A stretch of DNA of 64,000 nucleotides from RH-AL1 sp965198715 (lineage in GTDB: Bacteria > Pseudomonadota > Alphaproteobacteria > Rhizobiales > Beijerinckiaceae), in assembly GCA_965198715.1 (NCBI GenBank), contig CBDAPV010000002.1, forward strand, positions 1 through 64,000, in the 5' to 3' direction. Below, in pieces: positions 8,811 to 19,000 of the stretch (the first letter of the stretch is position 1; every line of letters starts with the position of its first letter). The notes beneath the pieces were generated by a model, which was not told where the DNA came from, did no database searches, and saw only the letters and a list, made by a program, of their open reading frames with translations. A program made the translations under genes and the position numbers.

Positions 8811-9236
8811 ATGCGCAAGACCATCGTTTCGGCCACGCTCGCGATCGTGGCCGTGATCGCCTTCACGGCCGACGTCTCTGCCCAGACGCGCCACCGCGTT
8901 CGCGCCGCGGCTCCAGTTCTGGCCGCGTCGCCCGATCTCGGGTCATCGATCCCTTTGACCGTCAACCGCCGCTCCTGGCTCGATTCGGGCAATGCCGTGT
9001 CGTCGCACGGTGCAGGGCCGAGCTACGTTGCGGCCAACACCATCCTGAACAAGACGCAGGACCAGATCTTCGCGCCGGACGGCTTCGGCAACGACGTGAT
9101 CAAGGGGCCGCCCTACGTGCCCGGGCGCTCGCAGCCGGTCATCGAGGGCTCGCTTCCCGCCAGTGGGCGCCCGATCATCGACAACGTCCTGCTACCGCAG
9201 AACTTCTACCTGAATCCGGCGCCTTCCGTTCCGTAG
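8811..9236 (+). CDS. Small exported protein of unknown function
   Basis: A 141-residue protein with a clean signal peptide (MRKTIVSATLAIVAVIAFTADVSAQ, about 25 residues) and a ribosome site AGAGGGGA ahead of the ATG. The mature part is hydrophilic, rich in Pro, Asn and Ser, with no transmembrane segment, no cysteines and no repeat. I do not recognise a domain. It probably resides in the periplasm. It is followed after 38 bp by the glycosyltransferase gene, whose start lies in a GC hairpin that could also terminate this transcript. Confidence 0.75.
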   Translation: MRKTIVSATLAIVAVIAFTADVSAQTRHRVRAAAPVLAASPDLGSSIPLTVNRRSWLDSGNAVSSHGAGPSYVAANTILNKTQDQIFAPDGFGNDVIKGPPYVPGRSQPVIEGSLPASGRPIIDNVLLPQNFYLNPAPSVP

Positions 9237-9265
9237 GCCTGTTTTCACCGCATCGTGACTGCTAA

Positions 9266-9286
9266 GGGGCGCCCATGAGGCGCCCT
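9266..9286 (+). other. GC hairpin enclosing the glycosyltransferase start codon
   Basis: The arms GGGGCGCC and GGCGCCC flank CATGA, and TGTTT follows. It can act as a terminator for the upstream exported-protein gene and would also hide the start codon of the next gene in the loop. Confidence 0.45.
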
Positions 9287-10555
9287 GTTTGCTACGATAT
9301 CACGCGTCTCCTGACGCGCATTCTCAACGCGACCCCAAACGGCATCGATCGCGTCGACCACGCGCTGGCGCTGCACTTCCTTGCCGGCGAACCCGAGCAG
9401 ACGTTCGGCTCGACCGCCACGGGCATCGGCGCGCGGCTCCTCAAGGGAGCGGCCGCGGCCGAGGCCGTCAACGGCATCGCCCGGCACTGGGGCGAGACCG
9501 GGCGCGACGTCGATGCCGATCCCATCTACAACCACGTCAAGGCCTGGATCGCCGGCGAACAGGTCCCGCTTCGCGCTCCCAAGCGCAAGCGCACCAAGCT
9601 CGGCCTACCATTTCCGGTCAGCGCGATCGGCTATTGGGCCGCCCGTCACGGCTTGCCGATCACCCGCACGCCCCACGCCCACCTCCCCAAGGACGGCGTC
9701 TACGTCAACGTGAGCCAGTTCCCGCTGTGGGTCGCCTCGAGCTTCACATGGCTCGAGGAGCGGCGCGACGTGAAGGCGGTCTTCTTCGTCCACGACCTCC
9801 TGCCGGTGACGCTGCCCGAATATTTTCGCGTGTCGGAGTACGAGCGCCACAGGGCGCGGATGCGCAACGTGGCGCGGTTCGCGTCGGCGGCGGTGGTCAC
9901 GACCAGCACGGTCGCCGCGGACCTGGAGGCGCACATGGCGGAGTTGGGGCGCCGCGACCTGCCGGTCTTTGTGCGCCCGACGCCGATCTCGCCGACCTTC
10001 TCGACGCCGCGCGTGATCGACTCCGATCTCGACGGACATCCCTTCTTCGTGCTCTGCTCGACGATCGAGCCACGCAAGAACCACCTAATGATCCTCGCCG
10101 TATGGCGGGCGCTGGCACTGCGGCTTGGGCCGGACACGCCCAAGCTCCTGCTCGTGGGCACGCGCGGCTGGCACTACGACCCGATCATCGACCTCATCGA
10201 GCGCAGCCCGCCGCTGCGCGACCACGTGCTGGAGGTCAACGGGCTCTCGACGCCGGGGCTCAAGCGCCTCATCGACAACGCTCAGGCCTTGCTGATGCCC
10301 TCCTTCGGCGAAGGCTACGGGCTCCCGGTGCACGAGGCGCTCGCCGCCGGAGCGCCGGTGGTCGCGTCCGACGTGTCGGCCTTTCGCGAGATCGACGCGT
10401 CGGGGCTCGAGAGGGTATCGCCGCTCGACGGTGAAGGGTGGCTGCGCGCGGTGGAGGCGCGGATCGGCCAGCGTTCGGAGAAAGCCGTTCGTCTCCCGCC
10501 GGCCGTCTGGACCAGCTATTTCGAGGCGCTCGACACCTTTATCGAGGAGCTTTGA
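9275..10555 (+). CDS. Glycosyltransferase, GT-B fold (group 1/family 4)
   Basis: A 426-residue cytosolic or peripheral enzyme. The N-terminus VCYDITRLLTR...NGIDRVDHAL is typical of one subgroup of GT4 enzymes of polysaccharide loci. The mid-region reads VFFVHDLLPVTLPEYF. The nucleotide-sugar half has FFVLCSTIEPRKNHLMILAVWRAL, LLLVGTRGWHY and the EGYGLPVHEALAAGAPVVASD motif (E-x7-E type) near residues 347-368. It transfers a sugar from an NDP donor to an unknown acceptor. Its 3' end overlaps the convergent CDP-alcohol transferase gene by 40 bp. Being next to the AOS-PKS locus, it may decorate that product (inference). Confidence 0.9.
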   Translation: MRRPVCYDITRLLTRILNATPNGIDRVDHALALHFLAGEPEQTFGSTATGIGARLLKGAAAAEAVNGIARHWGETGRDVDADPIYNHVKAWIAGEQVPLRAPKRKRTKLGLPFPVSAIGYWAARHGLPITRTPHAHLPKDGVYVNVSQFPLWVASSFTWLEERRDVKAVFFVHDLLPVTLPEYFRVSEYERHRARMRNVARFASAAVVTTSTVAADLEAHMAELGRRDLPVFVRPTPISPTFSTPRVIDSDLDGHPFFVLCSTIEPRKNHLMILAVWRALALRLGPDTPKLLLVGTRGWHYDPIIDLIERSPPLRDHVLEVNGLSTPGLKRLIDNAQALLMPSFGEGYGLPVHEALAAGAPVVASDVSAFREIDASGLERVSPLDGEGWLRAVEARIGQRSEKAVRLPPAVWTSYFEALDTFIEEL

Positions 10556-11253
10556 GCGGAGGCGGCGGCGCCGCTGCGCGACGGGTCGCGAAGCTCGCGG
10601 ATGCCGAGCGCCGTTCGCTGGATGAAGAGCAGGGTGAATACCGTACCCGCCAGGAGCACGAGTGCCTCGTAGACCGAGACGAAGGATCCGCCGATCGTGA
10701 CGCCGGCGTGGGGCGCGAAGAACATGCCCGCGTTCAGGCACACGATCATGAAGCGCAGCTCGGTCGGGCCACCCCAGAGGAACGAGAGCTGGAAAACGCC
10801 GGAGACGTGATTGTTGATAAAGACGTAGATGCAGAGAAGGAAGTAGCCGATCAGGGCGAACAGCGAGACCGCCATCGCCACGTCGCGCGAGAAGCCGAGC
10901 CCGGCCATGATCAGCAGGTTGCAGAGCGCATCGACGGTGTGGTCGAGGAAGTAGCCGTAGATCGGCCGCTCGATGCGACGGTGCCGGGCCAGGCTGCCGT
11001 CGAGCGAGTCGCCGAACCAATTGATCACCAGGCCCACCGAGGCCACCCAGAGGAACCCCGGATAGCTCCGGCTCGCGACGTAGCCGGCGAACACGACGAT
11101 GGCCCCTAGGACCGAGAGCGTCGTGAGCCTATCGGGCGTGACGAAGGCGGGCAGACGCGCGCAGAGCCAGTTGAGGAGTTGCCGCTCGCGTCGGGCGACG
11201 ATGTTCTCCTGGATGCGGGTGACACGAAAAGTCCCGTCTGCCACGCGTTCCAC
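10516..11253 (-). CDS. CDP-alcohol phosphatidyltransferase family protein
   Basis: A 245-residue membrane enzyme carrying the complete family signature D-x2-D-G-x2-A-R-x8-G-x3-D-x3-D in GDSLDGSLARHRRIERPIYGYFLDHTVD (residues about 81-108). About six membrane segments follow. The family links a CDP-activated lipid or alcohol to a second alcohol in phospholipid synthesis. The substrates here are unknown, and the protein is not clearly PgsA or PssA. It reads divergently from the AOS gene, with 313 bp between. The first 40 residues, ending RRERQLLNWLCARLP, are soluble. Confidence 0.88.
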   Translation of the reverse strand: MERVADGTFRVTRIQENIVARRERQLLNWLCARLPAFVTPDRLTTLSVLGAIVVFAGYVASRSYPGFLWVASVGLVINWFGDSLDGSLARHRRIERPIYGYFLDHTVDALCNLLIMAGLGFSRDVAMAVSLFALIGYFLLCIYVFINNHVSGVFQLSFLWGGPTELRFMIVCLNAGMFFAPHAGVTIGGSFVSVYEALVLLAGTVFTLLFIQRTALGIRELRDPSRSGAAASAQSSSIKVSSASK

Positions 11254-11566
11254 CCTTCATCGAGCCCGAGCCTCGTGGCCGCATGAAGCATATCCCGGCG
11301 GTTCGCGACAGCGCCGCGAGGCTCGACGGGTACGTTGCGCACGCCGTATGCTTGGCGCCCCGATTTGGTCTCGATACCCTGCTCTGGAGCACTTCGAGAG
11401 GGTTTCCACTGGGGCGTTTTTACGCGCGAATGTTGCACGATGTGCATAGTCGCCCCGTTCGATCCATGCTTACAGTGCGTTGCAGCATTCGAGCCGCACC
11501 GCCGTTCAGTAACCATTAATCTGGCGCATGCTTTGCAGGTGTCGTTGAAAAGGGGCGCATGTTCGC
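11254..11566. promoter_or_regulatory. Divergent intergenic region of the AOS/CDP-alcohol transferase genes
   Basis: These 313 bp hold no credible gene. The right half is relatively A/T-rich and contains the sigma-54-like promoter listed separately. The left half presumably carries the promoter for the phosphatidyltransferase, but I cannot place its elements. Confidence 0.5.
11522..11537 (+). promoter_or_regulatory. Sigma-54-type -24/-12 promoter
   Basis: TGGCGCATGCTTTGCA matches the RpoN consensus TGGCACG-N4-TTGCW, with the invariant GG and GC doublets at exact spacing and only two differences. Transcription would begin near 11549, giving a leader of about 20 bases before the AOS start. An enhancer-binding activator would be needed. 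Confidence 0.5.
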
Positions 11567-12925
11567 ATGAAGCGTAGTCATGCCGGTCTAGAGACTAACA
11601 GCCGCGGGGCGCTTCAGGACATGGTCGCTCGGCGGATGAGTGCTGAGCGCAAGGCGGTGCGTAGTCCCGATCGCCTGACCAATCCTTTTGCCCAGAACAC
11701 CGACTTCGGCACGTTGCCGGGAATGCAGGAGCTCAAACTGCAGCGCTCGGCGGCCGAGCACATCGGCCTGTCCAACCCGTTCTTCCGCGTCCACGAGGCC
11801 CGCGCCGGCGCCTGGACCCGCATCGGCGGCCGTTCCTACAGCAACTTCTCTTCCTACGATTATCTCGGACTGAACGGTCATCCCGAGGTCCACGCCGCCT
11901 CCTGCGCCGCCATCGCCGACTATGGCACGTCGTGTTCCGCAAGCCGGCTCGTTGCCGGCGAGAGGCCGCTGCATCGCCAGTTGGAGCGTGCGCTCGCCGA
12001 TCATTACGAGCAGCAGGACGCCGTCGTCTACGTCAGCGGCCATGCCACCAACGTGACCGCAATTGGGTCGCTGCTCGGTCCGAAGGACCTCGTGATCCAC
12101 GACAGCCTGGCTCATAATTCGATTGTGCTGGGGGCGACGCTTTCGGGCGCCGCCCGCCGAGCCTTCCCGCACAACGACGCCGAGGCGCTGGACCGCATCC
12201 TGAGCTCGTGCCGTGCCCAGTACGAGCGCGTGCTGGTCGTCGTCGAGGGCCTCTACAGCATGGATGGCGACACGCCCAACCTCTCGGCGCTTGTCGAGAT
12301 CAAGACCCGTCATGGTGCCTGGCTGATGGTCGACGAGGCTCATGGGCTCGGCGTTCTCGGTGAGACCGGGCGCGGCTCGTTCGAGCATTGCGGCGTGGCG
12401 CCGAACGATATCGACATCTGGATGGGCACGATGTCGAAGACGCTGTCGGGTTGCGGCGGCTACGTCGCCGGCTGCCAGGCGCTGATCGAGTACCTGAAGT
12501 GCATGTCGGGCGGCTTCATCTACAGCGTCGGCTTGCCGCCGCCGATGGCCGCTGCCGCCCTTGAAGCCCTCAAGATTCTTCATCGCGAGCCGGGACGCGT
12601 AGCACGCCTCCAGCAAAATTCCGCGCTGTTCTGGACGCAGGCCAAGGCTCGCAAGCTCGATGTGGGCTCGAGCGCCGGACACGCGGTCATTCCGTTCGTG
12701 ACCGGGAGTTCGCTCGCCGCGGTTCTGCTGTCGCAGATGCTGTTCGAGCGGGGCGTCAACGTGCAGCCGATCATCCATCCGGCTGTGCCCGAGCGCAACG
12801 CGCGGCTGCGATTCTTCCTCTCCTCCGAACATACGCCGGAGCAGATCACCAGTGTCGTTCAGGCGATCGCCGAATGCCGCGGTCGCGCCAGCGCCGGGCC
12901 CACCGGGTTAGCACTCACCACCTGA
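11567..12925 (+). CDS. Alpha-oxoamine synthase (AOS) family PLP enzyme
   Basis: A 452-residue pyridoxal-phosphate enzyme of the family holding serine palmitoyltransferase, KBL, BioF and ALAS. It condenses an amino acid with an acyl thioester, with decarboxylation. The PLP lysine is Lys291 in MGTMSKTLSGCGGY. Other landmarks are FSSYDYLGLNGHPEV, YGTSCSASRLVAGERPLHRQLE, VDEAHGLGVLGETGRG and IHPAVPERNARLRFFLS. A 70-residue N-terminal extension precedes the core. It lies 137 bp upstream of a PKS with no thioesterase on the same strand, so it probably takes the PKS-bound acyl chain rather than an acyl-CoA. bioF is unlikely because no other biotin genes are near. Confidence 0.88.
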   Translation: MKRSHAGLETNSRGALQDMVARRMSAERKAVRSPDRLTNPFAQNTDFGTLPGMQELKLQRSAAEHIGLSNPFFRVHEARAGAWTRIGGRSYSNFSSYDYLGLNGHPEVHAASCAAIADYGTSCSASRLVAGERPLHRQLERALADHYEQQDAVVYVSGHATNVTAIGSLLGPKDLVIHDSLAHNSIVLGATLSGAARRAFPHNDAEALDRILSSCRAQYERVLVVVEGLYSMDGDTPNLSALVEIKTRHGAWLMVDEAHGLGVLGETGRGSFEHCGVAPNDIDIWMGTMSKTLSGCGGYVAGCQALIEYLKCMSGGFIYSVGLPPPMAAAALEALKILHREPGRVARLQQNSALFWTQAKARKLDVGSSAGHAVIPFVTGSSLAAVLLSQMLFERGVNVQPIIHPAVPERNARLRFFLSSEHTPEQITSVVQAIAECRGRASAGPTGLALTT

Positions 12926-13062
12926 TACGCTGTTAGTTAGGTGAGCTGAGACCGATACTTTGATCTGTGCCGCGCGCCAGCTATCGCAGTTGACACGCGG
13001 CTTCGGAACGAAGGAAGAAAACCGGCCGGACCCGAGCGGTTCGGCTCCATCACCTGCACGCT

Positions 13063-16000
13063 ATGTCTTGCGCTCGTAGGAGCCTGGATGCGGATGCCCA
13101 AAGGACCGGTCGATCTTTGAACGCGCGCCAGGATATCGCTGTCGTCGGCCGATCGTGTCGCTTGCCCGGAGCCGCCTCGGTCCCGAAGCTCTGGAGCTTG
13201 CTGTCGGAAGGTCGCTGCGCGGTTACCCGGATCCCGTCCGACCGCTGGTCGCATGACAGGCTGCTGCATCCGCGCATCGCGGAGCGGGGACGCACCTACA
13301 CCTTCGCCGCCGGCGTGCTGGACGACATCTGGGGCTTCGATCCGGGCGCGTTCGGCATGTCGCCGCGCGAGGCCGAGCAGATGGATCCGCAGCAGCGTCT
13401 GCTGCTGGAGCTGACCTGGGAGAGCCTGGAGGATGCCGGCATCCGGCCCTCGAAGCTCGCCGGCACCGACACCGGCGTCTTCGTCGGCGTCTCCGCCGTC
13501 GATCATTCGACCCTGCGCATGCTCGATATGGCCTCGGCCGACGCGTACATGATGACCGGCAACACGCTCTCGGTCGTGGCCAACCGCCTCTCCTACATCT
13601 TCGACCTGCACGGGCCGAGCTTCATCGTCGACACCGCCTGCTCCTCGGCGCTGGTCGCGCTCAACGAGGCAGTGGTCAACCTTCGCAGCGGCCGGATCGA
13701 CACCGCTCTCGTGGGCGGCGTCAGCATCCTCGCCAGCCCGCAGGCGTTCGTCGGGTTCTCGCAGGCGGCGATGCTGTCGCGCCGCGGCCTGTGCCAGGCG
13801 TTCTCGGCCAATGCCGACGGCTACGTGCGCGCCGAGGGTGGCGCCATGCTGGTCCTCAAGACCCGCGAGGCGGCCGAGCGCGACGGCGACGCCGTCCACG
13901 CCTACATCATTGCGGCCGACGTCAACTCGGATGGACGGACCAACGGCATCTCGCTACCCTCCAAGGGTTTTCAGGCCAAGCTCCTCGGGAAGCTCTATAT
14001 CGAGGGCGGTCTCGACCTCGACGCGCTCGCCTTCTTCGAGGCGCATGGCACCGGCACGCCCGTGGGCGACCCGATCGAGGCCACCGCGATCGGCGAGACC
14101 ATCGCCCGACGTCGCACGGCGCCGCTGCTCATCGGCTCGATCAAGACCAACATCGGCCACATGGAGGCTGCCTCCGGCCTCGGTGGCGTGCTCAAGGCGA
14201 TGCTCGCGCTGGAGCACGACCTGCTGCCGCCCTCGCTGCACAGTGCCGAGCTCAACACCCACATCGACTTCGAAGGCCTGAACCTGCAGGTGGCGCGGGA
14301 GCCGACGATCTTGCCCCGCGTCGACGGCCGCCGACGGTTCGCCGGCGTCAACTCCTTTGGCTTCGGCGGCACCAACGCCCACGTCGTGCTCGCCGACGGC
14401 AGCCCGAAGATCGCGGCGACGGTCGCGGCGCCGCCGCCCTACCTGGTGATCTCGGCCCATAGCCGCGCCGCCCTCGCCGCCCTCGTCGCCGACTACGCCT
14501 CGCGGCTCGACGGCGCCGCGCCGGACGATGCGGCGACGCTGATGGCCGCCGCCGTTCATCGCCGCGACCGTCTCGCGCATCGCGTCGTGGTGCCGACCGG
14601 CGATGCGGCGGAAGTCGTCGCCACCCTCGATCGGCTCGCCGACGAGGAGCAGGACCTTCTCGGCGCAGCGCGCGGCACCGCCATCGAGCGTGCGGCGCCG
14701 GTCTGCTTCGTGTTCTCCGGCAACGGCAGCCAGTTCGCCGGCATGGGTCTCGCGGCCTACGCCCGCAACGCAGTCTTTCGCGAGAAGCTCGATCAGATAT
14801 CCCGCGATTTCGAAGTTCTCGCCGGCTGGTCGATCGTCGAGACGCTGAACGCGCCCGACCTCGCGACGAAGCTCGAGGCCACGCAGATCTCGCAGCCGCT
14901 GCTGTTCGCGATCCAGTCGGCCCTCAGCCACGCGCTGCGGCACGACGGCCTCGTTCCGGACTTCGTTGTCGGCCACAGCGTCGGCGAAGTGGCGGCGGCG
15001 GAGGCGGCCGGCATCCTTGACGCCGCGGGTGCGCTGAAGACGATTTTCTCGCGCTCGCTGCACCAGGAGCTGACCCAGGGCAGCGGCGGCATGGCCGTCA
15101 TCATCGGGTCGCGCGAGGCCACTGACAGCATCCTCGCCGAACTACCCGACGTCGCGGTCGCCGCCTGCAACTCGCCGCGCGCGTTCACCGTTTCCGGGCC
15201 GAAGGCGGACATCGCCCGTCTCTCCGAGCTCGCCCGCGGGTTCAAGGCGCGGATCCGCAAGCTCGACCTCGACTATCCCTTCCACAGCGCGCTGATGGCG
15301 CCGGTGGAGGCGCCGCTGCTGCGCAGCCTTCGAGGTCTGCAGCACCGCCGCGGCGACGTCGCCTTCGTCTCCACGGTGACCGGCTCGCTGCTGGAAGGCG
15401 ACAGGCTTGATGCCGCCTATTGGTGGCGCAACGTGCGCGAGCCGGTCCTGTTTTCCGATGCCGTGACCGCCGCGGCCAAGGCGGGCGCCCGCATCTTCGT
15501 CGAGATCGGTCCGGCACCGACTCTCCTGTCGCACATCAACGATACGATTGACGAACGCACCGCGACGATGACGACGCTGCCGACGCTGGACAAGCGCGAC
15601 AAGGGCTTCGATCCGATCAAGGTCGCCGTCGCCACCGCGATCTCCCGCGGTGCCAAGGTCGACGAGGCCGGGGCTTTCGGAGCGGCACCGATAGGCGCCG
15701 CCCGGGTCGACCTCCCGCTTTACCCCTGGCAGCGCGTCGCCTATCGGCTCGGCGAGACGTCCGAGAACGTCTCCATGGCATTGCCGATGGCGTGGCATCC
15801 GCTGGTCGGCGCCCGCTTCGCCGCCGATAAGCTTGAGTGGCACTCAACGCTCGACACCACTTCGCATCCGGGCCTGGCCGACCACAACGTCGATGGACGC
15901 GCCATCCTTCCCGGCGCGGCTTTCGCCGAAATGGCGCTCGCGGTGGCGCGCGACTGGCTCGGCACCGAAGCGGCGACGGTCGCCGACCTCGAGATCACCA

Positions 16001-19000
16001 GCCCGATGCAGCTCACCCCCGACGCCGCGCGCGAGGTGGTCTGCCGGTTGACGCCGCAGATCAACCATGTCGAGATCCTGAGCCGCCCGCGCCTGGGGCA
16101 GACGCCCTGGCAGATCCACGCCACGGCGAAGATCCTGCGCGATGCCGCCGTTGGCACGCTGCCGGAGATCGAGGACGTCGCGCCCCTCACGCCGTCGCAT
16201 CCGGTGACGGGCGCCGAGATCTACGCCATGGCCGACCGCGCCGGCCTGCACTACGGCCCGACGTTCCGCAAACTCGCCAGGGCGACTCTGGTACGGCCCG
16301 ATTGCATCCGGCTCGATCTCACCGACGAAGCCGCCGATCCGGAATTCGGGGTCGATCCCGCGCGACTCGACTCCTGCTTCCACGCGCTGGTGCTGATCTT
16401 CAACAGCCTGCGCGAGGCGGTACACGGCACCGCCTATGTCCCCGTCCGCTTCGGCGAGATCATGCTGCGCAAGCCGGGCGCGACCTTCGTGCGCGGCCGC
16501 ATCGACGTGCTGCGGCGTGACGAGCGCATCATCATCGCCAATTTCCTGCTCGTCGACGCCGACGGCGACGTCGTGCTCTTCATCCGCGAGGCGCGGTTCC
16601 AGGCGATCCGTACCGCGCGCGGCGGCGATGCCGTGCGCAAGATGATCTACGCGACGACGACGCTGGCGGCCGAGCCGACCGCGGCGCGCGGTGATCGTGC
16701 GCTCACGTTGGCGACGTTGCGACAGGGCGTCACCGCCGCGATCCCGCACGCGATGTCCGAGGATTTCGTCCTGCTCGAGGGCTGGACGACGAGCCTCGCG
16801 CTGGCGACGGCGCGCGAGCTCGCCACGGCGAACGTGATCGACGTCGATGCTCTGGTGCTGGCCGGCCGCCTGCCGGAAAAGCTGCGCTCCTGGCTGGAGG
16901 ACGTCCTGGTCTCGCTCGAGCGCTCGGGCCTGAGCCACCGGGACCAGCTCGGCCGTCATATCGATCCGGACGTGGAGATGCCGGCTCCCGAGGAGATCCT
17001 GCGTACCGTCGCGCACGAGCACCAGAACCTGTCGGCCGAGCTGCTCGTGGCCGCCAGCACCGTCTCCGCGATCCGCGCCATCGAGGCTGGCGAGGGCGAT
17101 GTGCCGGGACGTTCGCTGTCGGCCAAGGTGCTCGACGGCTTCGAGCTGGGTTCGAGCCGCGTGCAGGCCGACTCCGGCTACCTGAGCGCGCTGCTGCGCC
17201 GGTCGACGCGGTCCTGGCCGAAGGACCGCGCCTTGCGACTGCTGCAGATCGGCTTCGGCCCGCTCACCGCGGCGACGCTGAAGCTGGCTGACGAGATGCA
17301 GGCGCGGCTGACGATCCTCGACCCGGATCGACGCCGGCTGGAACGCGCCCGTATCGCCTTCGCCGAGCGCGGCGATGTCGAGTTCCTCGACAAAGCGGAG
17401 GATCTCAAGGCGGCCGATTTCGACATCGCGGTGGCTGCCGACGCGCTCCACCGCTGCCATCGCATTCCCGGCTTTCTCGCCAACCTTCGTCGCGCCCTCG
17501 CGCCCGGCGCGTTGCTCGCCGCCGTCGAGCCCTCGCCGTCGTTTTTTCGCGACCTGACGCTCGGCCTTGACGCGAGGCTCACCGGTACCGAGGCCGACGG
17601 GCAGTCGATCGACGAAGCCGATTGGCTGGAGATGTTGCAGGCCATCGGGCTTGCGGACGCCCAGGTTCTTCCCGTCGAGACGAGCGACGGCGTGGCGCTG
17701 TTGCTGACGGCGCATGTCGAGGCTGAGCGTCGCAGCTGGGGCGGCTCGGGCCACGCGCTGATCGTCGGCGGCAACGACGTGCGCAGCCCGTCGACGGTAC
17801 CGGCCCTCTCGACCCTGCTCGCCTCGTCCGGACTGCACGTCTCGCTGGCGCTCGACGAAGGCGTCGATGACGCGAGCCTTGTGGCCGAGGCACCCGCCTT
17901 CATCATCGTTTTCGCGCAGGATTCCGACGCGCGCGTCGATGCGGTGCGTAGCCTGACGTCGCAATGTCTGAGCCTGAAACGCCTCGCCGCGGCGCTCGGC
18001 GCGAAGCCGACGACCCTCTGGCTGGTGACGGCCGGTGCGGTGACCGCGCACGGCGACCGCGGTGCCGACGTCGCCGCGGGCCTCTGGGCCTTCAGCCGAA
18101 CCCTGGCCAACGAGGTGCCGACGCTCGACGTGCGCCGGGTCGACGTCGCCGACGATCTGCGCGCCGAGGAGCTCGCCGAGCGGTTGCGCGACCTCGTGCT
18201 GTCGACGACGTCCGAGACCGAAATCGTCCTCGGTCGCGCCATGACCCGCGTCCTGCGTTTCGAGAACGGCTCCAGCCACGAGCGCGGCCACGGCGCCCAT
18301 GCCGAAGCGGCGCGGCTGAAGCGGGGCGACGGCTCGGGCTTCGACCGGCTGCACTGGGGCGCGATCTCCCGTCAGCGGCCGGCCGTCGGCGACGTCGAGA
18401 TCAAGGTCGAGGCGATCGGCCTGAATTTCCGCGACGTGATGTTCGGTCTCGGGCTTCTGCCGGAGGACATCCTCGAACATGGTTTCGCCGGACCGACCCT
18501 CGGCCTCGAATGCACCGGGCGCATCGAGCGCATCGGCGCCTCGGTCAAGGGCTTGAAGATCGGCGACCGCGTCATGGCCTTCGCCAAGAACGCCTTCTCT
18601 ACCCACGTCACGACGCCGGCCGCGGTGGTGTCACCGATCGCCGACACGCTGTCCTTCGAGGCGGCGGCGACGATCCCGGTGGCTTTCCTCACCGCCTATC
18701 ACGCGCTGATGCTGTGCGCCCGGCTCAAGGCCGGCGAGTGGACGCTGATCCACGGCGGCGCCGGCGGCGTCGGCCTTGCCGCAATCCAGATCGCGCGCTG
18801 GCGCGGCGCCAGGGTCATCGCCACCGCCGGTTCGCCGGAGCGCCGCGAGCTGCTGAGCGCGCTCGGCGCCGAGCACGTGTTCGACAGCCGCACCGGCGCT
18901 TTCGTCGAGGACGTGCGCCGCGTCACCGGCGACGGTGTCGACGTCGTGGTGAACAGCCTCTCTGGCGAGGCGATGGAGCGTTCCATCTCGGTGCTGCGGC

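Noticed and set aside
11254..11519. Small open frames between the CDP-alcohol transferase and AOS genes
   Set aside because: They overlap each other on both strands, lack ribosome sites and look like promoter DNA.
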